From an uncultured Eudoraea sp. (lineage in GTDB: Bacteria; Bacteroidota; Bacteroidia; Flavobacteriales; Flavobacteriaceae), in assembly GCA_947258405.1 (NCBI GenBank), contig CAMYIE010000011.1, positions 20,707-84,706 on the forward strand: 64,000 nt of DNA, written 5' to 3'. The notes under the pieces were generated by a model. It saw only the letters and a program-made list of their open reading frames with translations. It did not search any database and was not told where the DNA came from. This document shows, one piece after another, positions 23,711-32,637 of the stretch. Both the position numbers and the translations under genes were made by a program. How positions within the stretch are numbered: the stretch's first letter is position 1; each line of letters starts with the position of its first letter.

Positions 23711-25028
23711 GGGGCAGAGTAACTTTAATTTGTTTAAGACGCTTTTTATCGAGGCTTTCCACAAGGAATTCGTAATTTTTAAATACGATTTTCTCACCTC
23801 GTTTGGGAAAACTACCGGCGATCTCCAGAACGAATCCCGCTATTGTCTCCGATTCCCCTTTCTGCTCTTCGAATTCAGTTTCACTATCTATTTTTACTAC
23901 CCGGTAAAAGTCTTTAAGAGTGGTTTTCCCCTCAAACACATAATTATAGTCATCGAGCTTGGAATATACCAGATCCTCATCATCGAACTCATCACTGATA
24001 TCCCCAACGATTTCCTCTATTATATCCTCGAGAGTAACTATGCCCGATGTTCCTCCATATTCGTCCACCACAACTGCCAGGTGATTTTTTTTCTCCTGGA
24101 ATTCCATCAGAAGATCATCTAGTTTTTTGTTTTCGGGCACAAAATAAGGTTCCCTGATGAGGGATAACCAATTAAAGCTTTTCCGTTCTATGTAAGGCAA
24201 CAGATCTTTTACATACAAAACCCCGATAACATTGTCGAGATTCTCAGAAAACACCGGAATCCTTGAATATCCGTTATTTGTAATTTCCTCGAGTATTTCG
24301 GTAAATTTCATTTCTTCACTCAGTGCAAAAATATCGATCCTCGGTCGCATTACCTGTTTGGTATCGGTGTTTCCAAATGAAACTATTCCCTCCAGAATCT
24401 TTTGTTCTTCTTTTGTGGTATCACCTTCAGAGGTGAGCTCCAGGGCTTGTGAAAGATGGTCCACACTCAGGTTCGATTTCTGTCGCCCTAGTCTTTGGTA
24501 CATAAGACGGGTTAAAGCATTCATAGGGCTACTTAGAGGCGTGAATATAAAATCGAGGACTTTTAGCGGATAGGCCATCAGATGAGCAAACTGCCTACTA
24601 TTTCTATTGGCGTAAATCTTGGGAAGGATTTCTCCGAACATTAGAATTAGGAACGTGGCTACTACTACTTCCAGGAGAAAACGTACCGAAATCAACCCGA
24701 ATAATTGATAGTTGATCGATGAGAAAATGGTATCTCCTATTGAATTGAACAAAAGAACTATCCCGATGTTGATAGCATTGTTGGTCACTAATATAGTGGC
24801 CAGTAATTTCTTTGGTTTGCTTAGCAGACTTACAACGATTTTGCCTTTGGCCGTCTTTTCTTCTGCTATGGTGTTTAGTTCGGTTTGGGAGAAGCCAAAA
24901 AAAGCTACTTCGGCACCTGATATCAATGCTGAACAAATTAACAGCACCAATAGAATAACAAATTTTAGGGCCAAGGCACCTTCAACCATTGCTAAACCAG
25001 CCAGTATAATAAGGGGGTCATGGTCCAA
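23700..25028 (-). CDS. gldE: Gliding motility-associated protein GldE (CNNM/CBS/CorC domains)
   Basis: A 442-residue membrane protein. The N-terminal CNNM/DUF21 region has three to four spans (about 15-160, with ALISGAEVAFFGFSQTEL), followed by two CBS domains (about 210-335, with VMRPRIDIFAL and LAVVVDEYGGTSGIVTLEDIIEEIVGDI) and a C-terminal CorC/HlyC transporter-associated domain. GldE supports GldD function in gliding; the CNNM family is linked to magnesium. The start is TTG 25028, which yields MDHDPLII, like the MDPDPP opening of other GldE proteins; ATG 24989 is the alternative. It follows ssb and mutY on the strand. Confidence 0.93.
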   Translation of the reverse strand: MDHDPLIILAGLAMVEGALALKFVILLVLLICSALISGAEVAFFGFSQTELNTIAEEKTAKGKIVVSLLSKPKKLLATILVTNNAINIGIVLLFNSIGDTIFSSINYQLFGLISVRFLLEVVVATFLILMFGEILPKIYANRNSRQFAHLMAYPLKVLDFIFTPLSSPMNALTRLMYQRLGRQKSNLSVDHLSQALELTSEGDTTKEEQKILEGIVSFGNTDTKQVMRPRIDIFALSEEMKFTEILEEITNNGYSRIPVFSENLDNVIGVLYVKDLLPYIERKSFNWLSLIREPYFVPENKKLDDLLMEFQEKKNHLAVVVDEYGGTSGIVTLEDIIEEIVGDISDEFDDEDLVYSKLDDYNYVFEGKTTLKDFYRVVKIDSETEFEEQKGESETIAGFVLEIAGSFPKRGEKIVFKNYEFLVESLDKKRLKQIKVTLPHAS

Positions 25029-25053
25029 TAGTTAAATGTTTTAGGTAATCGCT

Positions 25054-25512
25054 TTAGAAAGGTAAGTCGTCTTCCGGTTCCGGCTGATTAACTGGTTGAG
25101 CCTCACGGGGTCCTTTCTCAACGGCGTGGTCTGCTGCAGGTTTAGCCGGCCCTGATGAGGCGCCCGCAGGTCCATCTTTGGTGGATAAAAAGGTGAAATC
25201 CTGAACATGAACCTCAGTGGTATAGCGCATATTTCCGTCTTCACCCTGCCATTGCCTCGTTTTAAGTCGGCCTTCAACATAGATTTTATCCCCTTTATGA
25301 AGGTATTTTTCACAAATTTCTGCCGCCTTATTCCTAAGAACAATATTATGCCACTCGGTATTGGTTACTTTTTCACCAGTTTGCCTGTTCGTGTAGGTCT
25401 CATTAGTAGCAATTGGAAATCTGCCAATACAGTTACCTCCTTCGAAATAATGCAATTTTACCTCATCGCCCAGATGCCCAATCAGCATCACTTTGTTTAG
25501 TGTTCCGCTCAT
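25054..25512 (-). CDS. ssb: Single-stranded DNA-binding protein
   Basis: A 152-residue SSB. The OB fold (about 1-110) starts with TLNKVMLIGHLGDEVKLHYFEGG and includes the dimer/tetramer strands and EWHNIVLRNKAAEICEKYLHKGDKIYVEGRL. A Pro/Ala-rich linker leads to the acidic tip EPEDDLPF, which recruits repair and replication partners. It coats ssDNA during replication and repair. It sits between mutY and gldE, 15 bases after mutY and 25 before gldE, a conserved flavobacterial order, probably one transcript. Confidence 0.97.
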   Translation of the reverse strand: MSGTLNKVMLIGHLGDEVKLHYFEGGNCIGRFPIATNETYTNRQTGEKVTNTEWHNIVLRNKAAEICEKYLHKGDKIYVEGRLKTRQWQGEDGNMRYTTEVHVQDFTFLSTKDGPAGASSGPAKPAADHAVEKGPREAQPVNQPEPEDDLPF

Positions 25513-25527
25513 AATTTTATAATTAGG

Positions 25528-26574
25528 TCAAAAGTACGAATTTTTAAATGTTTTGATAAAGTCTGCGATCGGTACTGGAACGGGATACTCCTCGAGCTGT
25601 TCTACAGGGATTCCCGATTCGAACCGATCGGTGGTTTCCACAATCCAGAATTTCGTGTGGAGTTGCTGATGAGATAATTTGTGCACTACCGCGCTGGAAT
25701 TGTTTTCGTAGACGGCCCCAATTTCATTTACCTCTAAAAGGTCCTTACACTTTGGAATTATCTGACCGGATGCAAGTTCAGATTCAGATTCAAGAAGTGG
25801 AAACTCATATAGGCGTTTCCAGATATCGTCCTTGGAACGTTGTACAAGACGTGTATTATTATTTGCATCAATTCCGACCAGATAGTTAAAGTAGCGTTTT
25901 CTTATCCTCCCTTTCCTGATCTTGATCGGCAATTCCGATACAATTTTCTTTGATAATGCCTCACATCCATTCTGTAAAGGACAACTTTGGCAATTAGGGC
26001 TCTTTGGAGTACATTGAATTGCTCCAAATTCCATAATTCCCTGGTTGTAGTCTCTAACGTTATGCCTGTCCATAATTTCCCTGGCAAGATTTTTGTAATA
26101 TTTTGCTGCTCCCGAACTATTGATTGGCATGGTAATCCCAAAATATCTTGCCAGCACTCGAAGAACATTACCATCGACTACCGGCTCTGGTTCATCAAAA
26201 CAAATAGAGGCCATAGCACTGGCAGTATAATCCCCTATCCCTTTAAGCTTTATCAGGCCCTCATAATCCTTCGGGAATTTTCCATTGCGCTCGTTGGCAA
26301 CTTTTCTTGCTGTGGCATGCAAATTTCTTGCACGGGTATAATAGCCCAGTCCCTGCCATAGTTTGAGGACCTGATCTTCATTTGCCTCGGCAAGAGCGTG
26401 TACTGTAGGATAGTGCTCGATGAACTTATTATAGTAAGGAGTACCCTGGGCAACCCTGGTCTGTTGCAGGATGATTTCGGATAACCAGATCCTGTAGGGA
26501 TCTTTGGTAGTACGCCAGGGAAGCTCGCGTCTGTTTTCTTCGTACCAGTCAAGTATTTTTTTAGAAAAATCCAT
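25528..26574 (-). CDS. mutY: A/G-specific adenine glycosylase MutY
   Basis: A 348-residue base-excision repair enzyme that removes adenine mispaired with 8-oxoguanine. It shows the N-terminal ELPWR...DPYRIWLSEIILQQTRV, the helix-hairpin-helix LKGIGDYTASAMASI with the catalytic Asp in EPVVDGNVLRV, and an iron-sulfur loop C-x6-C-x2-C-x5-C (CTPKSPNCQSCPLQNGC). The C-terminal MutT-like domain that recognises 8-oxoG follows from about residue 225. ATG 26574 (MDFSKKILDW) is preferred to 26595. It heads the mutY-ssb-gldE-gldD run. Confidence 0.96.
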   Translation of the reverse strand: MDFSKKILDWYEENRRELPWRTTKDPYRIWLSEIILQQTRVAQGTPYYNKFIEHYPTVHALAEANEDQVLKLWQGLGYYTRARNLHATARKVANERNGKFPKDYEGLIKLKGIGDYTASAMASICFDEPEPVVDGNVLRVLARYFGITMPINSSGAAKYYKNLAREIMDRHNVRDYNQGIMEFGAIQCTPKSPNCQSCPLQNGCEALSKKIVSELPIKIRKGRIRKRYFNYLVGIDANNNTRLVQRSKDDIWKRLYEFPLLESESELASGQIIPKCKDLLEVNEIGAVYENNSSAVVHKLSHQQLHTKFWIVETTDRFESGIPVEQLEEYPVPVPIADFIKTFKNSYF

Positions 26575-26654
26575 CTTGGAAATAATAAGCGACAAAACTA
26601 AGAGTTTATATACTTAAAATTAGTCGTTTAAGGCTTTGGAATAAATTTAATTTA

Positions 26655-26662
26655 TATATTTG
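26655..26662 (+). promoter_or_regulatory. Predicted promoter -7 box (TATATTTG) for the HU-like gene
   Basis: Perfect TAnnTTTG 38 bases before the ATG at 26700, with TTTG at 26635-26638 as a plausible -33 element. Confidence 0.7.
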
Positions 26663-26699
26663 CAAGCCTGAAAAACTTACAGTAAACTAAAATTAAAAC

Positions 26700-26990
26700 A
26701 TGACGAAAGCGGATATCGTATCAAGAATCTCAGAAAAACTGGGAATTGAAAAAGGTGATGTACAAGCCACGGTTGAATCCTTTATGGAAGAAGTTAAATC
26801 TTCACTCGAAAATGGAGACAATGTATACTTGAGAGGCTTTGGCAGCTTTATAATCAAGAAAAGAGCAGAAAAAACAGGAAGAAATATATCGAAGAATACA
26901 ACGATAAAGATTCCAGCTCACAATATTCCGGCATTTAAACCAGCCAAGGTATTTGTTGAAGGAGTAAAGAGCAACGTAAGAGTTGACTAA
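26700..26990 (+). CDS. HU/IHF-family DNA-binding protein
   Basis: A 96-residue nucleoid protein. It has the helical dimerisation part (MTKADIVSRISEKLGIEKGDV...), the VYLRGFGSFIIKKR segment and the DNA-binding arm region RNISKNTTIKIPAHNIPAFKPAK. It bends DNA and helps organise the nucleoid. The family label between HU and IHF cannot be settled without a tree. It is the first gene before the small basic protein and RNase G, probably cotranscribed with the former. Confidence 0.95.
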   Translation: MTKADIVSRISEKLGIEKGDVQATVESFMEEVKSSLENGDNVYLRGFGSFIIKKRAEKTGRNISKNTTIKIPAHNIPAFKPAKVFVEGVKSNVRVD

Positions 26991-27020
26991 AACTATTTTT
27001 GAAAAGAAAAGAAAGACCAT

Positions 27021-27110
27021 ATGCCGAGTGGTAAAAAAAGAAAAAGACATAAGGTAGCTACTCATAAACGAAAGAAGAGAAGGAGAGCTAACCGTCATAA
27101 GAAAAAGTAG
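27021..27110 (+). CDS. 29-residue very basic protein, probable ribosome-associated
   Basis: A short gene starting at ATG 27021 and ending at TAG 27110. The peptide reads MPSGKKRKRHKVATHKRKKR and then RRANRHKKK; about two thirds of the residues are Lys, Arg or His, with no acidic ones. A peptide of this kind is conserved in Bacteroidota next to the RNase G/E gene as far as I recall, and a small basic protein called bL38 has been reported in the Flavobacterium johnsoniae ribosome; whether this is the same protein must be checked. It starts 30 bases after the HU-like stop. Its stop codon lies inside the terminator hairpin at 27102-27128, which strengthens the case for a real gene with its own end. 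Confidence 0.75.
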   Translation: MPSGKKRKRHKVATHKRKKRRRANRHKKK

Positions 27111-27128
27111 TTACAATAACTACTTTTT
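27102..27128 (+). terminator. Intrinsic terminator overlapping the stop of the small basic protein gene
   Basis: A perfect 12-bp stem, AAAAAGTAGTTA-CAA-TAACTACTTTTT. The 5' arm contains the end of the coding region, so the stop codon TAG lies within the stem. Confidence 0.85.
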
Positions 27129-27210
27129 CATTTTATACGTTCATTGAAATAGAAATTCCTAACAGGATTTCGGCGGGTTTGTACAACCTGTAACAACAAA
27201 TGTTTAATCA

Positions 27211-27227
27211 ATCCGCCTCAGGCGGAT
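27211..27227. repeat. Palindrome ATCCGCC-TCA-GGCGGAT in the RNase G/E leader
   Basis: A perfect 7-bp inverted repeat with a 3-base loop, ending 14 bases before the GTG start of the RNase G/E gene. The GC-rich stem stands out from the AT-rich surroundings. It may form an mRNA hairpin over the ribosome-binding region or be one copy of a short dispersed palindrome. Confidence 0.55.
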
Positions 27228-27241
27228 CAAAATTGAATTAG

Positions 27242-28789
27242 GTGAATAGAGAATTAATCGTAAGATCTGATTCTAGCGCCGTCGATTTTGCCTTATTGAA
27301 AGAAGGGAAACTCATTGAACTTCACCGGGATGAAAACGATAATAATTTCAACGTTGGCGATATATTAATTGCCAAAGTCCGGAAACCCGTAACAGGGCTC
27401 AATGCGGCTTTCGTAAATGTAGGTTATGAAAAAGATGCCTTTTTACATTACCACGATCTCGGACCGCAATTATCGAGCACGTTAAAGTTCATCAAAAGAG
27501 TAAGCACTGGAAAACTCAGGGATTATACCTTGAAAAACTTTCCTTTTGAAAAAGATATTGACAAGCATGGTAGCATCAAAGATGTTATCAAAGCCAATCA
27601 ATCTCTTTTGGTGCAAATTGTAAAAGAACCTATTTCTACCAAAGGACCCCGTATAAGTTCAGAACTGTCTATTGCGGGGCGTTACCTTGTAATGGTGCCG
27701 TTTTCTGATCGTGTCTCCGTCTCACAAAAGATTGGAAGCAACGAAGAAAAAGACAGGCTAAAACGCCTGGTCAAGAGCATTAAACCCAAGGGCTTTGGCG
27801 TAATTATCAGAACAGTTGCGGAAGGCAAAAAAGTAGCAGAGTTAGATAAGGATCTGCAAAATTTGCTGATTAAATGGTCAGCAATGTGTAAAAAATTGTA
27901 TAAAGCGCCTACTCCGTCCAAGGTACTTGTTGAATTAAACAGGGCATCTTCAATTTTAAGAGATGTTTTTAATGAAACATTTACCGGAATATATGTGGAC
28001 GATGAGACACTTTATAACCAGATCAAGGATTATGTACACGAAATCGCCCCTGACAAGGAATCCATTGTAAAAATGTATAGCTCCAAGGTCCCGATATTTG
28101 AGAAATTCGGGATCGAAAGACAAATAAAAACCTCGTTCGGCCGTACGGCCTCGATGAGCAAAGGTGCTTATTTGGTTATTGAGCATACCGAAGCGTTGCA
28201 CGTCATTGATGTCAACAGCGGTAACCGTTCAAATAAGGCTAAAAATCAAGAAGATACAGCACTAGAAGTAAATCTGCTCGCTGCCTCAGAAATGGCAAGG
28301 CAATTACGCCTGCGCGATATGGGAGGAATCATTGTAGTAGATTTTATAGATATGATTCGGGCTGAGAACCGAAGAAAACTCTTCAACCACCTCAGGGAGG
28401 AAATGAAAGATGACCGTGCCAAGCACAAAATTCTTCCTCCAAGTAAATTTGGACTGGTACAGATCACCAGGCAAAGGGTAAGACCGGAAGTCAATATTAA
28501 GACAACCGAAGAAGATCCAAGCGGAAAAGCTAAAGAGGTTGAAGCTCCGATTGTACTTATCGAGAAAATGACTGTAGAGCTTGAAAAGATTTTTAAGGGT
28601 CCGCATAAGGACAAAAGTATTATCCTGAATGCACATCCCTTTATCGCAGCATATATTACAAAAGGATTTCCTTCGATTCGTTCCAAATGGTTTATGGAAC
28701 ATAAGAAATGGATCAAGGTCCAACCCAGGGACGCGTACAGATATCTAGAATACCGGTTTAAGGATAAACACGGTAAAACCATCAACTAA
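27242..28789 (+). CDS. rng: Rne/Rng family ribonuclease (RNase G)
   Basis: A 515-residue endoribonuclease with the catalytic core of RNase G/E. It has an S1-like domain (about 35-130, with GLNAAFVNVGYEKDAFLHYHDLGP), a 5'-sensor/RNase H-like region with GPRISSELSIAGRYLVMVP, and the DNase I-like subdomain with IDVNSGNRSN and VVDFIDM, carrying the Mg2+-binding Asp residues, then TRQRVRP. It matures rRNA and degrades mRNA. No long C-terminal scaffold is present, so it is Rng-like in length. The start codon is GTG at 27242. It is followed by a terminator. The leader palindrome at 27211-27227 may control it. Confidence 0.95.
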   Translation: MNRELIVRSDSSAVDFALLKEGKLIELHRDENDNNFNVGDILIAKVRKPVTGLNAAFVNVGYEKDAFLHYHDLGPQLSSTLKFIKRVSTGKLRDYTLKNFPFEKDIDKHGSIKDVIKANQSLLVQIVKEPISTKGPRISSELSIAGRYLVMVPFSDRVSVSQKIGSNEEKDRLKRLVKSIKPKGFGVIIRTVAEGKKVAELDKDLQNLLIKWSAMCKKLYKAPTPSKVLVELNRASSILRDVFNETFTGIYVDDETLYNQIKDYVHEIAPDKESIVKMYSSKVPIFEKFGIERQIKTSFGRTASMSKGAYLVIEHTEALHVIDVNSGNRSNKAKNQEDTALEVNLLAASEMARQLRLRDMGGIIVVDFIDMIRAENRRKLFNHLREEMKDDRAKHKILPPSKFGLVQITRQRVRPEVNIKTTEEDPSGKAKEVEAPIVLIEKMTVELEKIFKGPHKDKSIILNAHPFIAAYITKGFPSIRSKWFMEHKKWIKVQPRDAYRYLEYRFKDKHGKTIN

Positions 28790-28790
28790 A

Positions 28791-28824
28791 AAAAAAGCGA
28801 CTTCAGCATTGGAGTCGCTTTTTT
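28791..28824 (+). terminator. Intrinsic terminator after RNase G/E
   Basis: Stem AAAAAAGCGACT pairs with AGTCGCTTTTTT around a 10-base loop, with extra T after it. It begins 2 bases after the stop at 28789. Confidence 0.88.
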
Positions 28825-28926
28825 TATTGTCTTATTTGATGTTCCAGGCTTGAAATATAATTGATATTTATTGATATCTTAAAACCCTGATAGTGGTTTA
28901 GATTCGTAATAATTCAATAGTGGTTT

Positions 28927-31329
28927 ATGAATAGTAAATTCCTGTTTTATGGCATGCTATACCTGCTGGCCATTAGTTGTTCTCAAAAGAATTCGCCAGA
29001 ACCCATAGAAGGTATTCTTCAAAACAGTCCATCAATAGAAGGTAAATCAGATTACATCAATTCTCCCTATGTAACGGCAGGAAACCGAGTTTATATGGTT
29101 GGCCATCAGGATGGTAGCTTTCCTGAAATAGGCTGGCATGTAAAAGGTGAAATGGGTGGTGTTTGGCTACACCCGATTAAGCTTATGGACGGTTTCGATG
29201 CTGTTTTGAGTTCAGGGGATAATTTTCTCCCTTTGAAAGGTGCACTTTCTTTTATCAATTATCCTTCTGCCAATGTCCATTATTTTGATTTTGATAAATC
29301 CGGGATAAAAGCGGAACGATGGCAATTCGTTCCCGACGATCGGGAAGGGGTCTTTGTGCAGTTTGTGATTAAAAACAATGGCGAGGTATCACAAGATCTA
29401 AACTTTGAACTTACAGGCCATGCAGACCTTACGCCAGTCTGGTTGGGTGAACGTACCAATATGGAAAACGGTCAGGACACAGCAGAATGGGACAAAGATC
29501 TTAACGCCTGGCGGGTAAGTGACGGAAAGAGCGATTGGCATTTGATATATGGGCTGGACAGAGAAATTTCCGTTACGGGTGAAAGCCCTAATGCGCTTCT
29601 AGGAAACGGCACATCAAATACTATGAGCTTTAGTTTTAAGCTGCTTCCGGGAGAACAAGAAAACATCAATCTGATCATTGCCGGGTCTGCGACCTCTTCG
29701 GAGACAGCAGATCGGACCTATCGTGATCTTCAGCAGAACTATGCTACCCTACTGGCCCAGAAAAATGACCGTATGGCTTCATTGGCAGGGTTTTCCAAAC
29801 TCAGTATTCCGGATAAAGAACTGGAGCAAACCTTTGAATGGCTTAAGTATAATTGTGATTGGCTGGTAAGAGATGTGCCGGGAATAGGAACTGGGATCTC
29901 AGCGGGAATCCCGGATTATCCCTGGTGGTTTGGGGTAGACAGCGAATATTCACTCCGGGGCTATATGGCCATAGGGCAAACAGATATTGTACACAAGACC
30001 ATCAGGCTGCTCGATAGTGTTTCCAATGCCGTTAATGGTAATGGTCGGATAATTCATGAGATGTCTACCAACGGCGCAGTATTTAATGAGGGGAATATCA
30101 ACGAAACACCACAATTCGCTTCATTGATCTGGGAAATCTATCTATGGAATGGACAACGGGAGTTCCTGGCGCAATATTTCCCGACCATAAAGAAAGGATT
30201 AAAATGGCTTCTGGATGAAAAAGATGCCAACAATAACCTCTTTCCAGACGGTTTCGGAATGATGGAAATTCACGGACTTGACAGTGAGATGATAGATGTG
30301 GCTTCTTATACCCAAAGGGCGTTTGAAGATGCTGCCAGGATCGCTGATGTTCTTGGAGAGCAGGAAGTGGCAATAGAATACCAGGGTATAGCAAGCTCCT
30401 TAAAAGAACGAATAAATAAGGAATTCTGGTCGGAGGAATTTGCTTCTTATGCCGATTTTTTAGGAACGGACGAGCAGGCATTGCATCTGATCGACGATGC
30501 GATTATCAGAGCAGATACCCTTAAAAAGCCATGGGCCATTGAAGAACTTAAAGAAACCAGAAAAAAAATACGACTGACCCCATCTGAGGAAGCACGACCT
30601 TTTGTCCTCCATCACAACTGGGTGGTAAATACACCTATGGAAATGCAGATAGCTGATAATGACAAAGCGATTAAGGCTTTAGAAACAGCAGAGCGATTTG
30701 TGAATCCATTCGGCGTTTTCGTAACCGGTATAGACCGGGATGAATCTGCCGGTTCGAACGACGGATCATTTCAGGGGAGCAAAGTTTTTTCATATACCGG
30801 AGCTGTAATGACACTCCCCACCGGTGTACAGGCCATATCCGAAAATAATTACGGCCGCCCTGATAACGCCCTGAAATATCTAAAAAGAATGACCCGAACT
30901 TTTAGTTATGCACTCCCTGGAAGTATGTATGAAGTATCGCCTGATTATGGCATGATGACCCAGGCATGGAATATCTACAGTTATGCCGTTCCTATTGTCC
31001 AGCAATTTTTTGGTTTTCAACCCCATGCCGCTGAAAAGCTAATTGTTATCCAGCCATTAATGCCCACTCCCTGGAATGATGCTAGCCTTGAAAATGTACA
31101 GATTGCCGATAATGCCGTTTCTTTGTACTATTCCAGTACCAAATCATCGAGGAAAATCAAGGCAACTCAGAGTCAAACCGGTTGGACCCTTGAGATCAGA
31201 ATTCCTAAAACAACTGGCGCTGTTGTAAGGGTGGCAGAAGGGGTTGCCGAGACCTCTGAAGTAGATGGGTATTTAACCTTCAGGACCGAAGACCCTCAAC
31301 TAGTGGTTGAGGTTTTATCCGGGGATTAA
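28927..31329 (+). CDS. Six-hairpin glycosidase lipoprotein (glycogen debranching enzyme-like)
   Basis: An 800-residue exported enzyme. The signal peptide ends LLAISC, so it is likely a lipoprotein at the outer or inner membrane. An N-terminal beta-sandwich (about 40-290) precedes a helical (alpha/alpha)6 barrel (about 300-690) with PWWFGVDSEYSLRGYM, FNEGNINETPQFASLIWEIY and DGFGMMEIHG, whose acidic residues are candidate catalysts. It is similar to proteins labelled amylo-alpha-1,6-glucosidase or glycogen debranching enzyme in Bacteroidota. Substrate is probably an alpha-linked glucan or other glycan in the periplasm; exact family (GH133/GH15-like) is uncertain. It is transcribed alone. Confidence 0.78.
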   Translation: MNSKFLFYGMLYLLAISCSQKNSPEPIEGILQNSPSIEGKSDYINSPYVTAGNRVYMVGHQDGSFPEIGWHVKGEMGGVWLHPIKLMDGFDAVLSSGDNFLPLKGALSFINYPSANVHYFDFDKSGIKAERWQFVPDDREGVFVQFVIKNNGEVSQDLNFELTGHADLTPVWLGERTNMENGQDTAEWDKDLNAWRVSDGKSDWHLIYGLDREISVTGESPNALLGNGTSNTMSFSFKLLPGEQENINLIIAGSATSSETADRTYRDLQQNYATLLAQKNDRMASLAGFSKLSIPDKELEQTFEWLKYNCDWLVRDVPGIGTGISAGIPDYPWWFGVDSEYSLRGYMAIGQTDIVHKTIRLLDSVSNAVNGNGRIIHEMSTNGAVFNEGNINETPQFASLIWEIYLWNGQREFLAQYFPTIKKGLKWLLDEKDANNNLFPDGFGMMEIHGLDSEMIDVASYTQRAFEDAARIADVLGEQEVAIEYQGIASSLKERINKEFWSEEFASYADFLGTDEQALHLIDDAIIRADTLKKPWAIEELKETRKKIRLTPSEEARPFVLHHNWVVNTPMEMQIADNDKAIKALETAERFVNPFGVFVTGIDRDESAGSNDGSFQGSKVFSYTGAVMTLPTGVQAISENNYGRPDNALKYLKRMTRTFSYALPGSMYEVSPDYGMMTQAWNIYSYAVPIVQQFFGFQPHAAEKLIVIQPLMPTPWNDASLENVQIADNAVSLYYSSTKSSRKIKATQSQTGWTLEIRIPKTTGAVVRVAEGVAETSEVDGYLTFRTEDPQLVVEVLSGD

Positions 31330-31370
31330 TACATCTAACATCTGTAATAATTATTATTTCATTCATCAGG

Positions 31371-31865
31371 ATGAATCTAAGAAACAGAGCCTATTCGCTC
31401 GAGGAAGCTATAAAATCACTAGAGCATTATTGCAGCTATCAGGAGCGATGCCATATGGAAGTCTCCGAGAAATTAAGATCAATGAACATGATCCCACAGG
31501 CCATCGACAGGATCATGGTTCATCTTATCGAACACGGATATCTAAATGAAACCCGTTTTGCCATTGTATTTACCAGAGGTAAGTTTAATAACAAAAAATG
31601 GGGCAAAAACAGGATCAAAAGTGAACTGTCGAAAAGGAATATCAGTAATTTTAATATCAAAACGGGGCTCGAAGAATTAAACCCCCAGGAATATTTGATT
31701 GTCTTCCACCAACTGGCCGAAAAAAGATGGACAGCGCTTTCCTCGGAAAGTAACCTCTTGAAAAAAAAGCAAAAACTGGTAGATTATCTGTTGTACAGGG
31801 GATGGGAACATCAATTGGTTTACGATAAAGCCTTTGAGCTGGCCAAAAGTGAAAGTAGAGAATAA
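31371..31865 (+). CDS. recX: RecX regulatory protein
   Basis: A 164-residue RecX, all-helical with three three-helix repeats. It starts with YSLEEAIKSLEHYCSYQERCHMEVSEKL and has the ETRFAIVFTRGKFNNKKWGKNRIKSEL segment typical of the family. It binds RecA filaments and limits recombination. recA is not in the window. ATG 31371 gives a standard length. It lies 41 bases after the glycosidase gene on the same strand. Confidence 0.9.
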   Translation: MNLRNRAYSLEEAIKSLEHYCSYQERCHMEVSEKLRSMNMIPQAIDRIMVHLIEHGYLNETRFAIVFTRGKFNNKKWGKNRIKSELSKRNISNFNIKTGLEELNPQEYLIVFHQLAEKRWTALSSESNLLKKKQKLVDYLLYRGWEHQLVYDKAFELAKSESRE

Positions 31866-31934
31866 CCCTTATAAAAAATTGGCCTCTATCTCTCTGCTAT
31901 ACAAGAGTTCTATTGATTTTACAGAAGTATTTTG

Positions 31935-31942
31935 TAAATTTG
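31935..31942 (+). promoter_or_regulatory. Predicted promoter -7 box (TAAATTTG) for the hydroxylase-like gene
   Basis: TAnnTTTG 26 bases before the ATG at 31969, so the 5' leader would be short (about 20 bases). Confidence 0.6.
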
Positions 31943-31968
31943 CATTTCAAAAATGAAAATCTTTTGTT

Positions 31969-32625
31969 ATGAAACCAAAAGTTACCACCGAGTTTCAGCA
32001 TGGCCAGGCGCAAATTTTTAGGAATCCATTTTTGGAAAGCCTTACCAAGACCAATCCTATTCAGAATATAATTGTTTATGGGATAACCATCATTGGGTTG
32101 ATCGCACTTGCAATTATTAAAATTGGTCTTCCGCCTCTTACAGTAGCCGGACTCTTTGTTTTAGGTGTATTCTTCTGGACTTTTGCAGAGTATATGTTAC
32201 ATCGTTTTGTCTTTCATTGGGTTTCAGAGGCAAAGTGGTCTCAGCGTTTTCACTTTATTATGCACGGATCACATCACCAGTATCCCAGAGACGAAGAGCG
32301 ATTGTTAATGCCTCCTGTTCCAGGCCTGATTATGGCTTCAGTTCTATTTGTCGTTTTTTATGCCCTTTTCTGGCTGATGGGGATTTCTGATCTGACCTTC
32401 GGATTCTTCCCTGGATTTTTTAGCGGTTACCTGATGTACTCTTTTGTACACAGGGCCACTCATGTGATGCGTCCCCCTAAAAGATTCAAAAATATCTGGC
32501 AACACCACAGTCTTCATCATTACCGCTATCCGGACAAGGCTTTTGGAGTATCTAACACGCTGTGGGACAGGGTATTCGGGACAATGCCTCCTGCAAAAAA
32601 AGGTAAAAGCAAAGAATTGGTATAA
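31969..32625 (+). CDS. Sterol desaturase/fatty acid hydroxylase family membrane protein
   Basis: A 218-residue integral membrane protein with four predicted spans. The di-iron histidine clusters are all present: HRFVFH, HGSHHQYPRDEERL, HRATH and HHSLHHYRYPD. This is the FA_hydroxylase (PF04116) pattern, as in fatty acid 2-hydroxylases and carotenoid hydroxylases. It is probably an oxygen-dependent hydroxylase of lipids; the length and the HHQYP-DEERL motif resemble the fatty acid 2-hydroxylase (Scs7) group, so hydroxylation of sphingolipid or capnine acyl chains is an inference. The promoter box is at 31935-31942. Confidence 0.87.
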   Translation: MKPKVTTEFQHGQAQIFRNPFLESLTKTNPIQNIIVYGITIIGLIALAIIKIGLPPLTVAGLFVLGVFFWTFAEYMLHRFVFHWVSEAKWSQRFHFIMHGSHHQYPRDEERLLMPPVPGLIMASVLFVVFYALFWLMGISDLTFGFFPGFFSGYLMYSFVHRATHVMRPPKRFKNIWQHHSLHHYRYPDKAFGVSNTLWDRVFGTMPPAKKGKSKELV

Positions 32626-32637
32626 TAATCTGTTTTA

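Noticed and set aside
28246-28785. 179-codon minus-strand frame opposite RNase G/E
   Set aside because: Antisense shadow of a conserved catalytic region.
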